Made by a program: the position numbers and the translations under genes. Below the pieces are notes generated by a model. It worked only from the letters and a program-made list of their open reading frames with translations, was not told the origin of the DNA and did no database searches. DNA of 64,000 bases from CAIJNA01 sp964516815 (GTDB lineage: Bacteria; Campylobacterota; Campylobacteria; Campylobacterales; Arcobacteraceae), in NCBI GenBank assembly GCA_964516815.1, contig CAZEXK010000006.1, positions 16,802 to 80,801 on the forward strand, given 5' to 3'. This document shows, piece after piece, positions 26,071 to 35,299 of this stretch. The number at the start of each line of letters is the position of its first letter. Position 1 is the first letter of the stretch.

Positions 26071-27126
26071 TTATTTTAAATTAATTAATATTTTAATGAT
26101 TTGTTCATCGAAATTTTCATCTTGCAATGTACTTATTATGTCTTCTTTGTTAAAAGAGTCTCTGTAAATTCTTTTTTCACTTAATGCTTGGTATGCACAC
26201 AATGTAGATAACATTCTATCTTTTAGACTAAGATGTTCTGCTAATAAATTATTTGGGTAACCACTTCCATTTGGCTTTTCCATATATTTTGTACATAATT
26301 TAGCAATATCATCAAAACCAAAAACTTGTTGTAATATACTATTTGTATGATATGGAGCTGATTTTATTATTTGAAATTCACTATTATTTAATTTTGCTGG
26401 TTTATTTAAAATATATTGTGAGATAAATAATAAACCAATATTGTGTAAATGTGAGGCTATAATAAATCTTGCTTTGTCTTTATTTTCAAATTCAAAATAA
26501 TTGCATAACTCATAAGCTTTAAAATCAATGCAAGAATTTTCATAATTTCTTTTAGTATAGTTATAAACACTATCATGAACAATTGCTGTAAACTGAATCA
26601 AATCATCTAATAAAAGCTCTTGAGTAAAATCATCAAGATCATTGAAAATATAAAATGCAATTTGAGGTGAACACAAGTCATACCAAAAACTTTCTTTTTT
26701 AGCGATTTTTAAAAAGGCATTTAGTATGTCTTTGGGGATTGTGTTATTTTGTTTTAGGCTATTTTTGAGCTCATTTTCATTTATAATTATGTTATTTTGT
26801 AATTTTATATTTGAAATAATAAAAATAGCAATATTTACAATTACTGCAATTGTTTTATCTTCTAAAAAAATCTTTGAATTAAAAGGCACAGAAGAAATAT
26901 TTTGTAAAAAAGTATCATTTTTGCAAATAATACTATATGAAAAAATGTCACTAATATCATTGGCATTAATGTTAAGTTGTTTTGCTAATTTGATTGAAAT
27001 ATAAGCTAGTGCCTTACTTGAATATTTTACATCATTTTTATTATTTGCTACTGTATTATCTAAAGCACTTGAAAATGCCATTAAAAAATTGTTTAGATTA
27101 AATTTTGTATGAGTTTGTTTATTCAT
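26071..27126 (-). CDS. Degenerate HD-GYP-type protein
   Basis: A 351-residue cytosolic protein whose C-terminal half aligns by eye with HD-GYP cyclic-di-GMP phosphodiesterases. It keeps GSGYP (287-291) and the following LSLKDRML...YQALSEKRIYRDSF segment. The metal site is altered: HDIGK reads HNIGL (from H228), the HHE before GSGYP reads YMEK, and the first His of the domain reads YSSK. Loss of these ligands argues against normal catalysis and for a binding or scaffold role. Residues 1-170 also carry a partial HD-like helical pattern (LDNTVANNKNDVKYSSKALA). The gene overlaps the DUF234-type ATPase upstream by 8 bp. Confidence 0.6.
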   Translation of the reverse strand: MNKQTHTKFNLNNFLMAFSSALDNTVANNKNDVKYSSKALAYISIKLAKQLNINANDISDIFSYSIICKNDTFLQNISSVPFNSKIFLEDKTIAVIVNIAIFIISNIKLQNNIIINENELKNSLKQNNTIPKDILNAFLKIAKKESFWYDLCSPQIAFYIFNDLDDFTQELLLDDLIQFTAIVHDSVYNYTKRNYENSCIDFKAYELCNYFEFENKDKARFIIASHLHNIGLLFISQYILNKPAKLNNSEFQIIKSAPYHTNSILQQVFGFDDIAKLCTKYMEKPNGSGYPNNLLAEHLSLKDRMLSTLCAYQALSEKRIYRDSFNKEDIISTLQDENFDEQIIKILINLK

Positions 27127-28432
27127 ATTCTTCCTTCATATAATTTACGTATGTATTTTTTGAAATTACAATATAGTTTTTTTTCAAATATGTTTTGTAT
27201 TTATCTGATGTAACTTTTAACTTGTTGTAATCTAATTTTGAACTATCTGCATCTGCCCACATTACAGTTATAAAGCTTATTTGTTCATTATCATAAGCAA
27301 CAATATCTATTTCATCTGTATTATCCCACCACTTACCTATGTTTAAAGGAGTAAAAGATAAATATTTTAAAGAATCTTTTTTTAGTAAATTTAAAATAAA
27401 ATCTTTATATGATGGTTCTACAATATCTTTTAAAAAAGTATTATCAATTTCTTTTAGTACTCTTGGAAATTTTTTCATTTGTAATAAAGAGATATTATTA
27501 AAAATATAACAAAACCAAAAATGCAGAAATTTATCATTTATATAATACCTACCATATTTTGAATTTTTAAAATTATCTCCGATTGGAAGTAGTTTAGTAA
27601 TTATAAATAAATCTTGTAATTTTTTAATATATCTACTTAAATCAGTAGACTTAAGATTTATAAAAGCTGCAATATCACCTATTTTATTATGTCCTTTTGA
27701 AATTGAATATAAAATTGAACAATATGTAGATATATCAGCAATATCTTTTTTTAAATAATCAAAACCATAATTTAAAAAGGGACTATTTATTTGAAGTGAA
27801 ATATTATAGACATTTTTAATAAATTCTAATTTTGGATTATAATATTTTAAAAATTCATCAGAAGTACCAAAAAAAGAATAAATATAAAGTTGATCTAATG
27901 GTGAAATATTTCTAATATTGTTAATATTTTTAAAAGGTATGTTTTCCATAAAAAAAGTATTTTTTGAATATTTTTTTAGTTTATTATCATATGTATTATC
28001 AAAACTACTATTTGAAGTTATAATGAATTGTAAGTTTTTGTGTTTTAATTCTTTATTCCAATATTCAAATATAATATTTAGAGCATTTTTATCAATTTTT
28101 AGTAATTCATGAAAATCATCAAAGATTATTAGTAATTTTTCACTTAAAGGTTCTTTTGCAATTAATTCTAATAAATCTTCAAATTTTTTAAAAAAATTCA
28201 AAGAGTTTTTTTGTTTAAATTTTATACTTATGATATGTGCTAGTCTTGGATATAGTATGGCTTTACTAGTACTGGTACATTGAAAATAAATATAATTTTT
28301 TTTTGTAACAAAATCCCTAAGTAAAGATGTTTTTCCACTTTTATTTTTGCCATAAATAAAATGTAAACTTGATTTATCATAATAATAACTGTGGTTCAAG
28401 TTTTGTAAGTGATTAATATTTATTGTATACAT
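27119..28432 (-). CDS. AAA-type ATPase with DUF234-like C-terminal nuclease-fold domain
   Basis: A 437-residue protein of the 'archaeal ATPase/DUF234' type. It has Walker A GKNKSGKTS (28-36), Walker B LLIIFDDFHELL (about 100-111) and a sensor-like FIITSNSS. A winged-helix segment follows (IGDIAAFINLKSTDLSRYIKKL style). The C-terminal region has WDNTDEIDIVAYD followed by ISFITVMWAD, a PD-(D/E)xK nuclease-like pattern. Family members are often linked to mobile elements or toxin-like roles, but few have been tested. It is coupled to the degenerate HD-GYP gene and divergent from the binding-protein gene at 28502. Confidence 0.72.
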   Translation of the reverse strand: MYTININHLQNLNHSYYYDKSSLHFIYGKNKSGKTSLLRDFVTKKNYIYFQCTSTSKAILYPRLAHIISIKFKQKNSLNFFKKFEDLLELIAKEPLSEKLLIIFDDFHELLKIDKNALNIIFEYWNKELKHKNLQFIITSNSSFDNTYDNKLKKYSKNTFFMENIPFKNINNIRNISPLDQLYIYSFFGTSDEFLKYYNPKLEFIKNVYNISLQINSPFLNYGFDYLKKDIADISTYCSILYSISKGHNKIGDIAAFINLKSTDLSRYIKKLQDLFIITKLLPIGDNFKNSKYGRYYINDKFLHFWFCYIFNNISLLQMKKFPRVLKEIDNTFLKDIVEPSYKDFILNLLKKDSLKYLSFTPLNIGKWWDNTDEIDIVAYDNEQISFITVMWADADSSKLDYNKLKVTSDKYKTYLKKNYIVISKNTYVNYMKEEYE

Positions 28433-28501
28433 AAAATATTATACTAAAAAAAATAAGAATTACAATTAAATTATGGTAAAATTATTTTTCAAAGGCAATA
28501 T

Positions 28502-29428
28502 ATGTACAAAATACTTGTATCTTTACTCTTAATTTTTTTATTAAATACATTTGCAATTGATTTTGGAACTATGTTAGTTGATAAAAATAACCCCACAATT
28601 AACGTTCTTTCAAAAGATATTCAAAAATTACTAAAAAAATATAATATAAATTTAAATATAAAAAACACTAAAAATTCTTTGCATAGTATTTCTGCTCTTA
28701 TGAATAATAAAAGTGATAATTATTTCGCACTTGTAAAAAAAGATGCTATTTCTTTTTACAATACAAGAAATGTAGATATGGGTAAAAAAAGTATTTATAC
28801 AAGTATTCCTGCCATTTTATCATTGGGTTCTGAAGAAATTCATATTTTTGGAACTAATCAAAAAGAATTTGATTTTGAAATAAACAAAAAATATAAAGTT
28901 TTTTGTGGAGATATTAATTCTGATTCTTGTATTGCTTCAAGAAATATACAAAAGATATATAATTTTGATTTTAAATATGTGCAATCTGATAAAAAAAATG
29001 TATTTAATGATATAAAAAACAACAAAGTAGACTTATATATTAGTATTCAAAAATCTCCATACAATAACTTCTTGTCTCAAAAGTATGTACAACTACTTGA
29101 TTTACCAACAAACTTTAAAATGGAAGAAATATATTCTCATAGCCTTTTTAGCACTGAGGATTACTCTTATTTAAATGAAAGTACACATGCATTTGCATCG
29201 TCTATTGTTTTGATTACTAATTTAAAAGATGAAAGAGATGAAGTGATAATAAAAAGTTTGTTAAAAGTAATAGTTCTAAATGAAGTACATTTGAACGATA
29301 AATCCGCACGAGAGTGGAAAGATGTTGATTTCGAAAATTTTAAATATAAAAAGTTCTCAAATTTAGCAAAAAAAACAATTATAAAACTACTAGAAGAATT
29401 AATGAAAAAAAACTCTTTGATTTATTAA
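28502..29428 (+). CDS. Periplasmic solute-binding protein, TAXI/NMT1-like
   Basis: A 308-residue protein with a signal peptide (MYKILVSLLLIFLLNTFA) and a two-lobe periplasmic-binding-protein pattern. It reads ALVKKDAISFYNTR, then a second lobe with DLPTNFKMEEIYSHSLFS and an INLKDERDEVIIKSLLK-like helix typical of TAXI-type TRAP binding proteins. No TRAP or ABC permease lies nearby, so it is either an orphan or a sensor-type binding protein. AAAGGC precedes the ATG. It is convergent with the envelope protein at 29444. The assignment is by pattern only, and the ligand is unknown. Confidence 0.5.
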   Translation: MYKILVSLLLIFLLNTFAIDFGTMLVDKNNPTINVLSKDIQKLLKKYNINLNIKNTKNSLHSISALMNNKSDNYFALVKKDAISFYNTRNVDMGKKSIYTSIPAILSLGSEEIHIFGTNQKEFDFEINKKYKVFCGDINSDSCIASRNIQKIYNFDFKYVQSDKKNVFNDIKNNKVDLYISIQKSPYNNFLSQKYVQLLDLPTNFKMEEIYSHSLFSTEDYSYLNESTHAFASSIVLITNLKDERDEVIIKSLLKVIVLNEVHLNDKSAREWKDVDFENFKYKKFSNLAKKTIIKLLEELMKKNSLIY

Positions 29429-29443
29429 GAGTTAATATTGATC

Positions 29444-30448
29444 CTAAAAACTATACTTAAATCCTAATAAAATATCTTTCTTCAAATATGAAAATGAAGG
29501 ATAGTATATCGCTTGAGTTTGAATATGTACTTCATCGTAACCAAATTTATTTTTCATATCAACTTTTTTTATATTTAAAGTAGCATATGCTGAAAAGTTT
29601 TCAATTTCGTAGTCTATTGTTGCTTTTATTCCATATTCCCAACCAGTATATTTACCTGTAATAAATGTATCAGCAGTCATTAAATCATCTTTTAAAATGG
29701 CATAACCATTTGAGTCTACTTCAGTTGTATCTACTTTGTGTATAATATTTTTGACTTTACCAGTGGTATCTGTATAGGTATTGTGAATACTTGTGTAGTT
29801 ATAATGAGATAGAGCAAGTATAGTAACTCCATAAAAATTAAAATTTGAATCTAATTTTTTTGAGAACATGAATGGATTTAAATATTGTATTCCATCTTTT
29901 AGATCACTTTTTACCATATCGTATATAGATTCGCTTGAAACTTTAAAGAATTCTAGTTTTAAGTTTCTGTTAATAAGTATTGGATTCTTAAAATCAGTAT
30001 CATCATCGTTTAAATTAGTAGCTGTTTTTTCATCAAGCATTTCAAGTTTTGAAGACTTCTGAGTTATTTTTTGGATTTCAAAAATATTTAAAAATGTAAG
30101 TTTATTTATTGATTTATCTATTTGTCTTGACCCATAATCTATATTTGTAGATATTTTACTAAAAGCAATATATTTCATAGAATCTGTACCTATGTAAAGT
30201 TCTTTATTATCATAATCAATACCTGAAATATGTTTATCGTAATTAAATCCGATTAATTCATTAAAATTTGAATGCATTCTTATATTTGAATTACTATTAG
30301 TTGTGCTTAACTCCTCTTTCCCTCCATCTCCTAATCGTTCCAAAAATATGAAATCATTTGACGATTGATTTTTCATTTGTAAATTTATTTCTAATGTATT
30401 TGCACTTAAAGTTGAGATAAATAGAAGGGATAAATAAGTTTTATACAT
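29444..30448 (-). CDS. Exported protein of unknown function, probable beta-barrel C-terminus
   Basis: A 334-residue protein with a signal peptide (MYKTYLSLLFISTLSANT). Residues 40-210 are mixed and Asn/Asp/Lys-rich. From about 200 on it shows alternating hydrophobic strands (FYGVTILALSHYNYTSI, WEYGIKATIDYEIENFSAYA) and ends in Phe (LLGFKYSF), the terminal signature of outer-membrane barrels. I do not recognise a family. It stands alone, divergent from the M23 gene at 30508; the divergent spacer is 59 bp. Confidence 0.5.
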   Translation of the reverse strand: MYKTYLSLLFISTLSANTLEINLQMKNQSSNDFIFLERLGDGGKEELSTTNSNSNIRMHSNFNELIGFNYDKHISGIDYDNKELYIGTDSMKYIAFSKISTNIDYGSRQIDKSINKLTFLNIFEIQKITQKSSKLEMLDEKTATNLNDDDTDFKNPILINRNLKLEFFKVSSESIYDMVKSDLKDGIQYLNPFMFSKKLDSNFNFYGVTILALSHYNYTSIHNTYTDTTGKVKNIIHKVDTTEVDSNGYAILKDDLMTADTFITGKYTGWEYGIKATIDYEIENFSAYATLNIKKVDMKNKFGYDEVHIQTQAIYYPSFSYLKKDILLGFKYSF

Positions 30449-30473
30449 TAATATGGCCTTGTTTTTTTTTTGC

Positions 30474-30501
30474 TATAATTGTAGCATAAAACCTTTAAAG
30501 G
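30474..30501 (+). promoter_or_regulatory. Promoter -10 box and ribosome site of the M23 gene
   Basis: An extended -10 (TGCTATAAT, hexamer at 30474-30479) preceded by a T run, and AAAGG at 30497-30501 before the ATG at 30508. It lies in the divergent spacer. Confidence 0.45.
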
Positions 30502-30507
30502 CTGTAT

Positions 30508-31329
30508 ATGATTATAAACAAAATTATGCTAGGTCTTATTTTTATAAATACTTTTATTTATGCAAATGCTAAAGTTTATTTAAAAAATAAAATATATAAC
30601 AAGCAAATAAATACATATCTAGTAAATGACTATTTACATGATATTGTTTTTAAATATGATGCTAAAAGTAAAAACCTTGTATATCCTCATACTTTTCCAA
30701 TAAATGGATACATTAATGCAAAAAGTAAAAAATTAATTGCAAAGTACATTATTACAGATAGTGAATATTCTTTAAAAAGTAGATTTTCATATGTAATAGG
30801 CAATCCAAATTCTGTACATGATGATGATTATTTATATACATTACCATATAAAGGTAAAGTACGTATATCTCAAGGATTTAATGGCAAATTTTCACACAAA
30901 GGGAATTCTCAATATGCAGTTGATTTTTCAATGAAAGTTGGAAGTAAAGTTTTTGCAAGCAGAGGAGGACTTGTTGTAAAATTAAAAGAAAATTCCTCAA
31001 AAGGTGGAGGTATAAAATATATAAAAGATGCAAACTATTTAATAATAAAACACAATGATGGAACATATGCTAAATATGCACATTTACAGTATCAAGGAGT
31101 ATTAATAAATAAAGGACAAACTGTAAAAGCAGGACAACTAATAGCATATTCTGGTAATACAGGATATTCAAATGGTCCACATTTACATTTTGTAGTATTT
31201 AAAGGTAAAGATCATAAAACAAGAACTAGTATTAAAATAAAGTTTTTAGCTAAAAGAGGAGTCATTTTAAATCCAATGAAAAACCAAATATATATTCCTA
31301 TAAATAATTTTAAAAATCCTAATGAATAA
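30508..31329 (+). CDS. Exported M23 (LytM-type) metallopeptidase
   Basis: A 273-residue protein with a short signal peptide (to about residue 20, IYANA) and a C-terminal M23 domain (about 115-250). Zn ligands appear as His in KFSHKGNSQYAVDFS (H and D spaced by a longer insert than the usual HxGxD), YAKYAHL and GPHLHFVV. The insert GNSQYAV resembles the YfgF/NlpD-distant group seen as stand-alone peptidases. It probably trims peptidoglycan or a bacteriocin-like substrate. It has its own promoter and no operon partner. It is different in sequence from the M23 protein at 4097. Confidence 0.82.
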   Translation: MIINKIMLGLIFINTFIYANAKVYLKNKIYNKQINTYLVNDYLHDIVFKYDAKSKNLVYPHTFPINGYINAKSKKLIAKYIITDSEYSLKSRFSYVIGNPNSVHDDDYLYTLPYKGKVRISQGFNGKFSHKGNSQYAVDFSMKVGSKVFASRGGLVVKLKENSSKGGGIKYIKDANYLIIKHNDGTYAKYAHLQYQGVLINKGQTVKAGQLIAYSGNTGYSNGPHLHFVVFKGKDHKTRTSIKIKFLAKRGVILNPMKNQIYIPINNFKNPNE

Positions 31330-31501
31330 ATATATATTTTGAGTTTATTTACATACATTAATATTCTCACTTAATACTAATAAAATAAGTAATAAGCAAA
31401 ATATAATGGTGTTATTTTTTCATAAAAAATAAAAATATTATAATTCTTTGTATTGTTAACTAAATTTAACTAAATAAATAGCTTTATTATTCATTTTGCA
31501 T

Positions 31502-31520
31502 TATAATTATAACAAAGGGG
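31502..31520 (+). promoter_or_regulatory. gltA promoter -10 box and ribosome binding site
   Basis: TATAAT at 31502-31507 and AAAGGGG at about 31514-31520, followed by the gltA ATG at 31527. The region upstream (31330-31500) is AT-rich with no other gene. Confidence 0.4.
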
Positions 31521-31526
31521 ATTATA

Positions 31527-32819
31527 ATGCAAAATAATGAGCAGGCAAACATTACTTTAACGATAAATGGTGAAGAGAAAGTATTCACTTATGATATTTT
31601 AAAAAGTACACGGGGACCGAATGCAGTTGATTTAAAATCTTTTTACAAAGACACTGGATTATTTACATACGATGTTGGATTTACTTCAACAGCATCATGT
31701 AGCTCAGATATTACGTTTATTGATGGAGAAAAAGGTGAACTCCGATATAGAGGTATTGAAATTGAAAAATTAGCAAAAGAACATACTTATTTGGAAACAT
31801 GTTATTTATTTTTAAATAAAAAACTGCCAACTAAAGAAGAACTTGATAGTTTTGATTATGAATTAAGACATAGATCATTTTTACATGAAGGATTAAAAAA
31901 TATTTTTAATGCCTTCCCTGATAATGCTCACCCTATGGCGACATTAAGTGCTGGTGTTACATCTTTAGCTTCATTTTACTTTGATCACTTAGATTTAAAA
32001 GATGAAACTGAATACAATGAAATGGCATATAGAATTATCGCTAAAATTCCTACAATTGCAGCATTTGCATATAGACATAGTGTAGGAGCTCCATATATTT
32101 ATCCAAATGTAGATTTAAGTTTTACAGAAAACTTTTTGTTTATGCTAAGAGCCTATCCTCATGAAAAATATAAATCTACAGCAGATGGTTTTGAGAAAAT
32201 AACACCCGTTGAAATAAAAGCTTTAGATTCTATTTTTACTTTACATGCAGATCATGAACAAAATGCCTCAACTACAGTTGTAAGAGGAGTTGCATCTACA
32301 GGAGCGCATCCATACGTTGCTATATCTTCTGGTATTAATGCACTGTGGGGTAGAGCTCATGGTGGAGCAAATGAATCAGTAATTGCACAACTTGAAATGA
32401 TTGGCAATGTAAATAGAGTTGATGAGTTTATACAAAAAGCAAAAGATCCAAATGATAGTTTTAGACTTATGGGATTTGGACACAGAGTATATAAAAACTT
32501 TGATCCAAGAGCAAAAATTCTTAAAAGTTTACAAGATGAATTAAAAGAAGAATTAAAGTTAGATTCACATCTTATGCAAATAGCTTCAAAAATTGAAGAA
32601 ATTGCACTTAATGATGAATATTTTATCAAAAGAAATTTGTATCCTAATATTGATTTTTATTCAGGAGTAATTTTAACAGCACTTCGTATTCCAAAACAAA
32701 TGTTTACTTCAATATTTGTAATTGGAAGAACTGTTGGATGGATTAGCCAATGGGTTGAATTTAATAAAGATAAAGAATCAAAAATAGCAAGGCCAAGACA
32801 ATTATATAAAGGCGAATAA
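31527..32819 (+). CDS. gltA: Citrate synthase
   Basis: A 430-residue type II citrate synthase that condenses oxaloacetate and acetyl-CoA. Catalytic motifs are FTLHADHEQNASTT, GRAHGGANE and MGFGHRVYKNFDPRA, and the C-terminal WISQWVEFN with RPRQLY is present. The N-terminal 50-residue strand domain is that of the hexameric, NADH-sensitive group. It is followed after 2 bp by mqo, so the two steps that make and use oxaloacetate are co-expressed. In an rTCA organism this enzyme allows oxidative flux, or citrate cleavage if it runs in reverse. Confidence 0.96.
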   Translation: MQNNEQANITLTINGEEKVFTYDILKSTRGPNAVDLKSFYKDTGLFTYDVGFTSTASCSSDITFIDGEKGELRYRGIEIEKLAKEHTYLETCYLFLNKKLPTKEELDSFDYELRHRSFLHEGLKNIFNAFPDNAHPMATLSAGVTSLASFYFDHLDLKDETEYNEMAYRIIAKIPTIAAFAYRHSVGAPYIYPNVDLSFTENFLFMLRAYPHEKYKSTADGFEKITPVEIKALDSIFTLHADHEQNASTTVVRGVASTGAHPYVAISSGINALWGRAHGGANESVIAQLEMIGNVNRVDEFIQKAKDPNDSFRLMGFGHRVYKNFDPRAKILKSLQDELKEELKLDSHLMQIASKIEEIALNDEYFIKRNLYPNIDFYSGVILTALRIPKQMFTSIFVIGRTVGWISQWVEFNKDKESKIARPRQLYKGE

Positions 32820-32821
32820 AA

Positions 32822-34174
32822 TTGAATACAAATGAAGAAGCTTATGAATTATTAATTATAGGTGGGGGAGTTTCTGGCTCCGCTTTATTTTATGAGCTTA
32901 GTAAATATACTGATTTAAAATCAGTATGTTTACTTGAAAAATATGAAGAGATATCGACATTAAATTCAAACGCTAGAGCGAACTCTCAAACTATGCATTG
33001 TGGTGATATTGAAACAAACTATACTTTAGACAAAGCTAAGCATGTTAAAAAAACTGCAAAAATGGTTGAAAAATATTGTTTACAATATGGTTATGAAGAT
33101 CAACTTATGTTCAAACATCAAAAAATGGCTATTGGTATTGGGTATGAAGAATGTAAATTTATGGTAAAAAGATATGAAGAATTTAAAGAACTTTATCCTT
33201 ATTTGGAAGTTTATGATAAACAAAAACTTGAACAAATTGAACCAGCTTTAATATTCGATAAAAATGGCAAAGGTAGAGACGAAGAGATTATTGGAGTTGG
33301 TGCTACAGATGAGTACACAACAGTAAACTTTAAAATGTTAAGTGATACATTTATAACAAATGCTAAAGAAAATAAAAATATAAAAGCTGATGTTGTTTTT
33401 AATACAAAAGTTACAAATATTATTAAAGAAGATGATGTTTTTACTCTTACAACAAACACAGATAAAAAATTTAAAGCAAAAATGATTATTGTTAATGCAG
33501 GGGCACATAGTTTACATTTGGCACATAATATGGGATTTGGACTACATTATGGTCAAATACCAATGGCAGGTAGTTTTTATAAATCAAATAAAAGAATACT
33601 AAAAGGTAAAGTTTATATGGTACAAAATCCAAAACTTCCTTTTGCAGCACTTCATGGTGATCCTGATGTAACACTTGATGATAATACTAGATTTGGACCA
33701 ACAGCTCTTGTTTTACCAAAATTAGAAAGATTTAAAAGTGGTACATTTTTTGAATTTTTATCTACATTACGATTAGACAAAAATGTTATTAAAATATTTT
33801 ATGATTTATTAAAAGATTCGGATATTAGAAGTTATGTAATAAGAAACTTCTTGTTTGAAGTTCCATATTTAGGAAAACTATTGTTTTTAAGAGATGCACA
33901 AAAAATCATCCCTTCTTTAAAAGCTAGTGATATTGAGTATGCTAAAGGATTTGGAGGAGTTAGAGGACAAATACTTGATAAAGAAAATCAAAAATTAATG
34001 TTGGGTGAAGCTTCTATTAATACAGGAGAGGGGATTATATTTAATATGACACCATCTCCTGGAGCTACATCTTGCTTAGGAAATGCACAAAGAGATGTGA
34101 GACTTATAGCTGAGTATTTAAAAGTAAATTTTGATGAAAAACAATTTAAAAATGATTTAGAAGAAGGAGAATAA
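32822..34174 (+). CDS. mqo: Malate:quinone oxidoreductase (FAD-dependent)
   Basis: A 450-residue FAD protein with an N-terminal dinucleotide fold (LLIIGGGVSGSALFYEL) and the MQO signature NSNARANSQTMHCGDIETNY. The C-terminus has KGFGGVRGQI and TPSPGATSCLGNAQRD, as in Campylobacter and Helicobacter Mqo. It oxidises malate to oxaloacetate and passes electrons to menaquinone at the membrane. The start codon is TTG, 2 bp after the gltA stop, with no other start nearby in frame. The LhgO-like family is an alternative, but the MQO motifs fit better. Confidence 0.88.
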   Translation: MNTNEEAYELLIIGGGVSGSALFYELSKYTDLKSVCLLEKYEEISTLNSNARANSQTMHCGDIETNYTLDKAKHVKKTAKMVEKYCLQYGYEDQLMFKHQKMAIGIGYEECKFMVKRYEEFKELYPYLEVYDKQKLEQIEPALIFDKNGKGRDEEIIGVGATDEYTTVNFKMLSDTFITNAKENKNIKADVVFNTKVTNIIKEDDVFTLTTNTDKKFKAKMIIVNAGAHSLHLAHNMGFGLHYGQIPMAGSFYKSNKRILKGKVYMVQNPKLPFAALHGDPDVTLDDNTRFGPTALVLPKLERFKSGTFFEFLSTLRLDKNVIKIFYDLLKDSDIRSYVIRNFLFEVPYLGKLLFLRDAQKIIPSLKASDIEYAKGFGGVRGQILDKENQKLMLGEASINTGEGIIFNMTPSPGATSCLGNAQRDVRLIAEYLKVNFDEKQFKNDLEEGE

Positions 34175-34175
34175 A

Positions 34176-35294
34176 ATGAAAAAATTACTTTATATAACAG
34201 ATCAAGAAGAATATAGTGAAAATGGTACAATTTCAACATTGTTTGATATTTATTTAAAAGATTACTGGAATGTACATATAGTGTATGTAACAAAGTATAA
34301 AAATTCATTTCAAAAAAAAAGTAGCCATTATATAGTTCCTAGTGAATATCAACAAGATATTATTGAATATTTGGAAAAAAATGATGTTAATATATATGAA
34401 TTTGATTTTGTATTTGTTAGAAATAAACGTACAGTACTAAAAAATGTATTAAAAAATAAAGCTATATATGAATATAAAATTGCCTTTAGAGTTTCTTATC
34501 CTATTAAGCATCATAAATTAGAGTATACAAATACATTCTTTCCTTACTCATTGGTAAAAGCTTACCAATATAAAGTAAAACTAGAAGATAGAAATGCCTT
34601 AGTAAATAAATGTGATTTATTTCTACCTTCATCTGTTGAAGCTAAAGATGTATTTTATTCAGATATTAAAATTGAATCTTTTCCTATTTTTACAGGATTA
34701 GATCCTGATATGCTAAATGATCATCTTATTTCAAAAAATGATATTACTAAGTTTATTTATATAGGTTCATTAGATAAGATTAGATCATTTGATACAATAC
34801 TTGATGCATTTAGTGAAATCAAAAATCAAAATTGGTATCTTACTATTTCAACTACAAATAAAACTTATATTTTAAATTTATTAAAAAATTATCCACAATT
34901 ATCAAATAAAATTTCTTTGGTTAGCGCTATGTCAATTAAAACTTTACGTGAACAAATAAATAAAAATGATATTGGTATAGCCTTACAGCCAAGAAATAAA
35001 TTTTATGATACTATTTTACCTGATAAAGTTCTTGATTATTATTCTTGTTCTTTACCTACATTACTTACAGTAAATAAAAAAAACAAATCAATTTTTAATG
35101 AAGATGAAGCATTTTTTAGTGATTTTAATGTTGCTAGTATTCGTGCAAAAATTAGTGAACTTATTGATCTTTCAAGTGAAGATGAGGCTAAAGTTGGTAA
35201 TAATGGACAAAAAAAATTACTTACATTAAAAAGAAACTACAAAGTATTAAGTCAAACACTAGCTCAAAAACTTGATGAAATTTGTGAGCATTAG
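34176..35294 (+). CDS. Glycosyltransferase, GT4-like
   Basis: A 372-residue GT-B-fold protein. The C-terminal half has the donor-binding pattern KFIYIGSLDKIRSFDTILDA, then ISLVSAMSIKTLREQINKND, IGIALQP and LPDKVLDYYSCSLPTLLT, where an E/K-x7-E-like motif would contact the nucleotide sugar. No membrane segment is seen. It starts 1 bp after mqo and is read from the same message, an odd pairing with TCA genes. No other envelope-sugar gene is nearby, so the product (glycan, LPS or protein modification) cannot be inferred. Confidence 0.7.
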   Translation: MKKLLYITDQEEYSENGTISTLFDIYLKDYWNVHIVYVTKYKNSFQKKSSHYIVPSEYQQDIIEYLEKNDVNIYEFDFVFVRNKRTVLKNVLKNKAIYEYKIAFRVSYPIKHHKLEYTNTFFPYSLVKAYQYKVKLEDRNALVNKCDLFLPSSVEAKDVFYSDIKIESFPIFTGLDPDMLNDHLISKNDITKFIYIGSLDKIRSFDTILDAFSEIKNQNWYLTISTTNKTYILNLLKNYPQLSNKISLVSAMSIKTLREQINKNDIGIALQPRNKFYDTILPDKVLDYYSCSLPTLLTVNKKNKSIFNEDEAFFSDFNVASIRAKISELIDLSSEDEAKVGNNGQKKLLTLKRNYKVLSQTLAQKLDEICEH

Positions 35295-35299
35295 TAAAC

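Noticed and set aside
27119..28432. Defence island or mobile element around the DUF234-type ATPase
   Set aside because: No integrase, transposase, restriction-modification, toxin-antitoxin or phage gene and no insertion-site repeat is visible in the flanks. It is kept only as a speculative finding with the HD-GYP-like partner.
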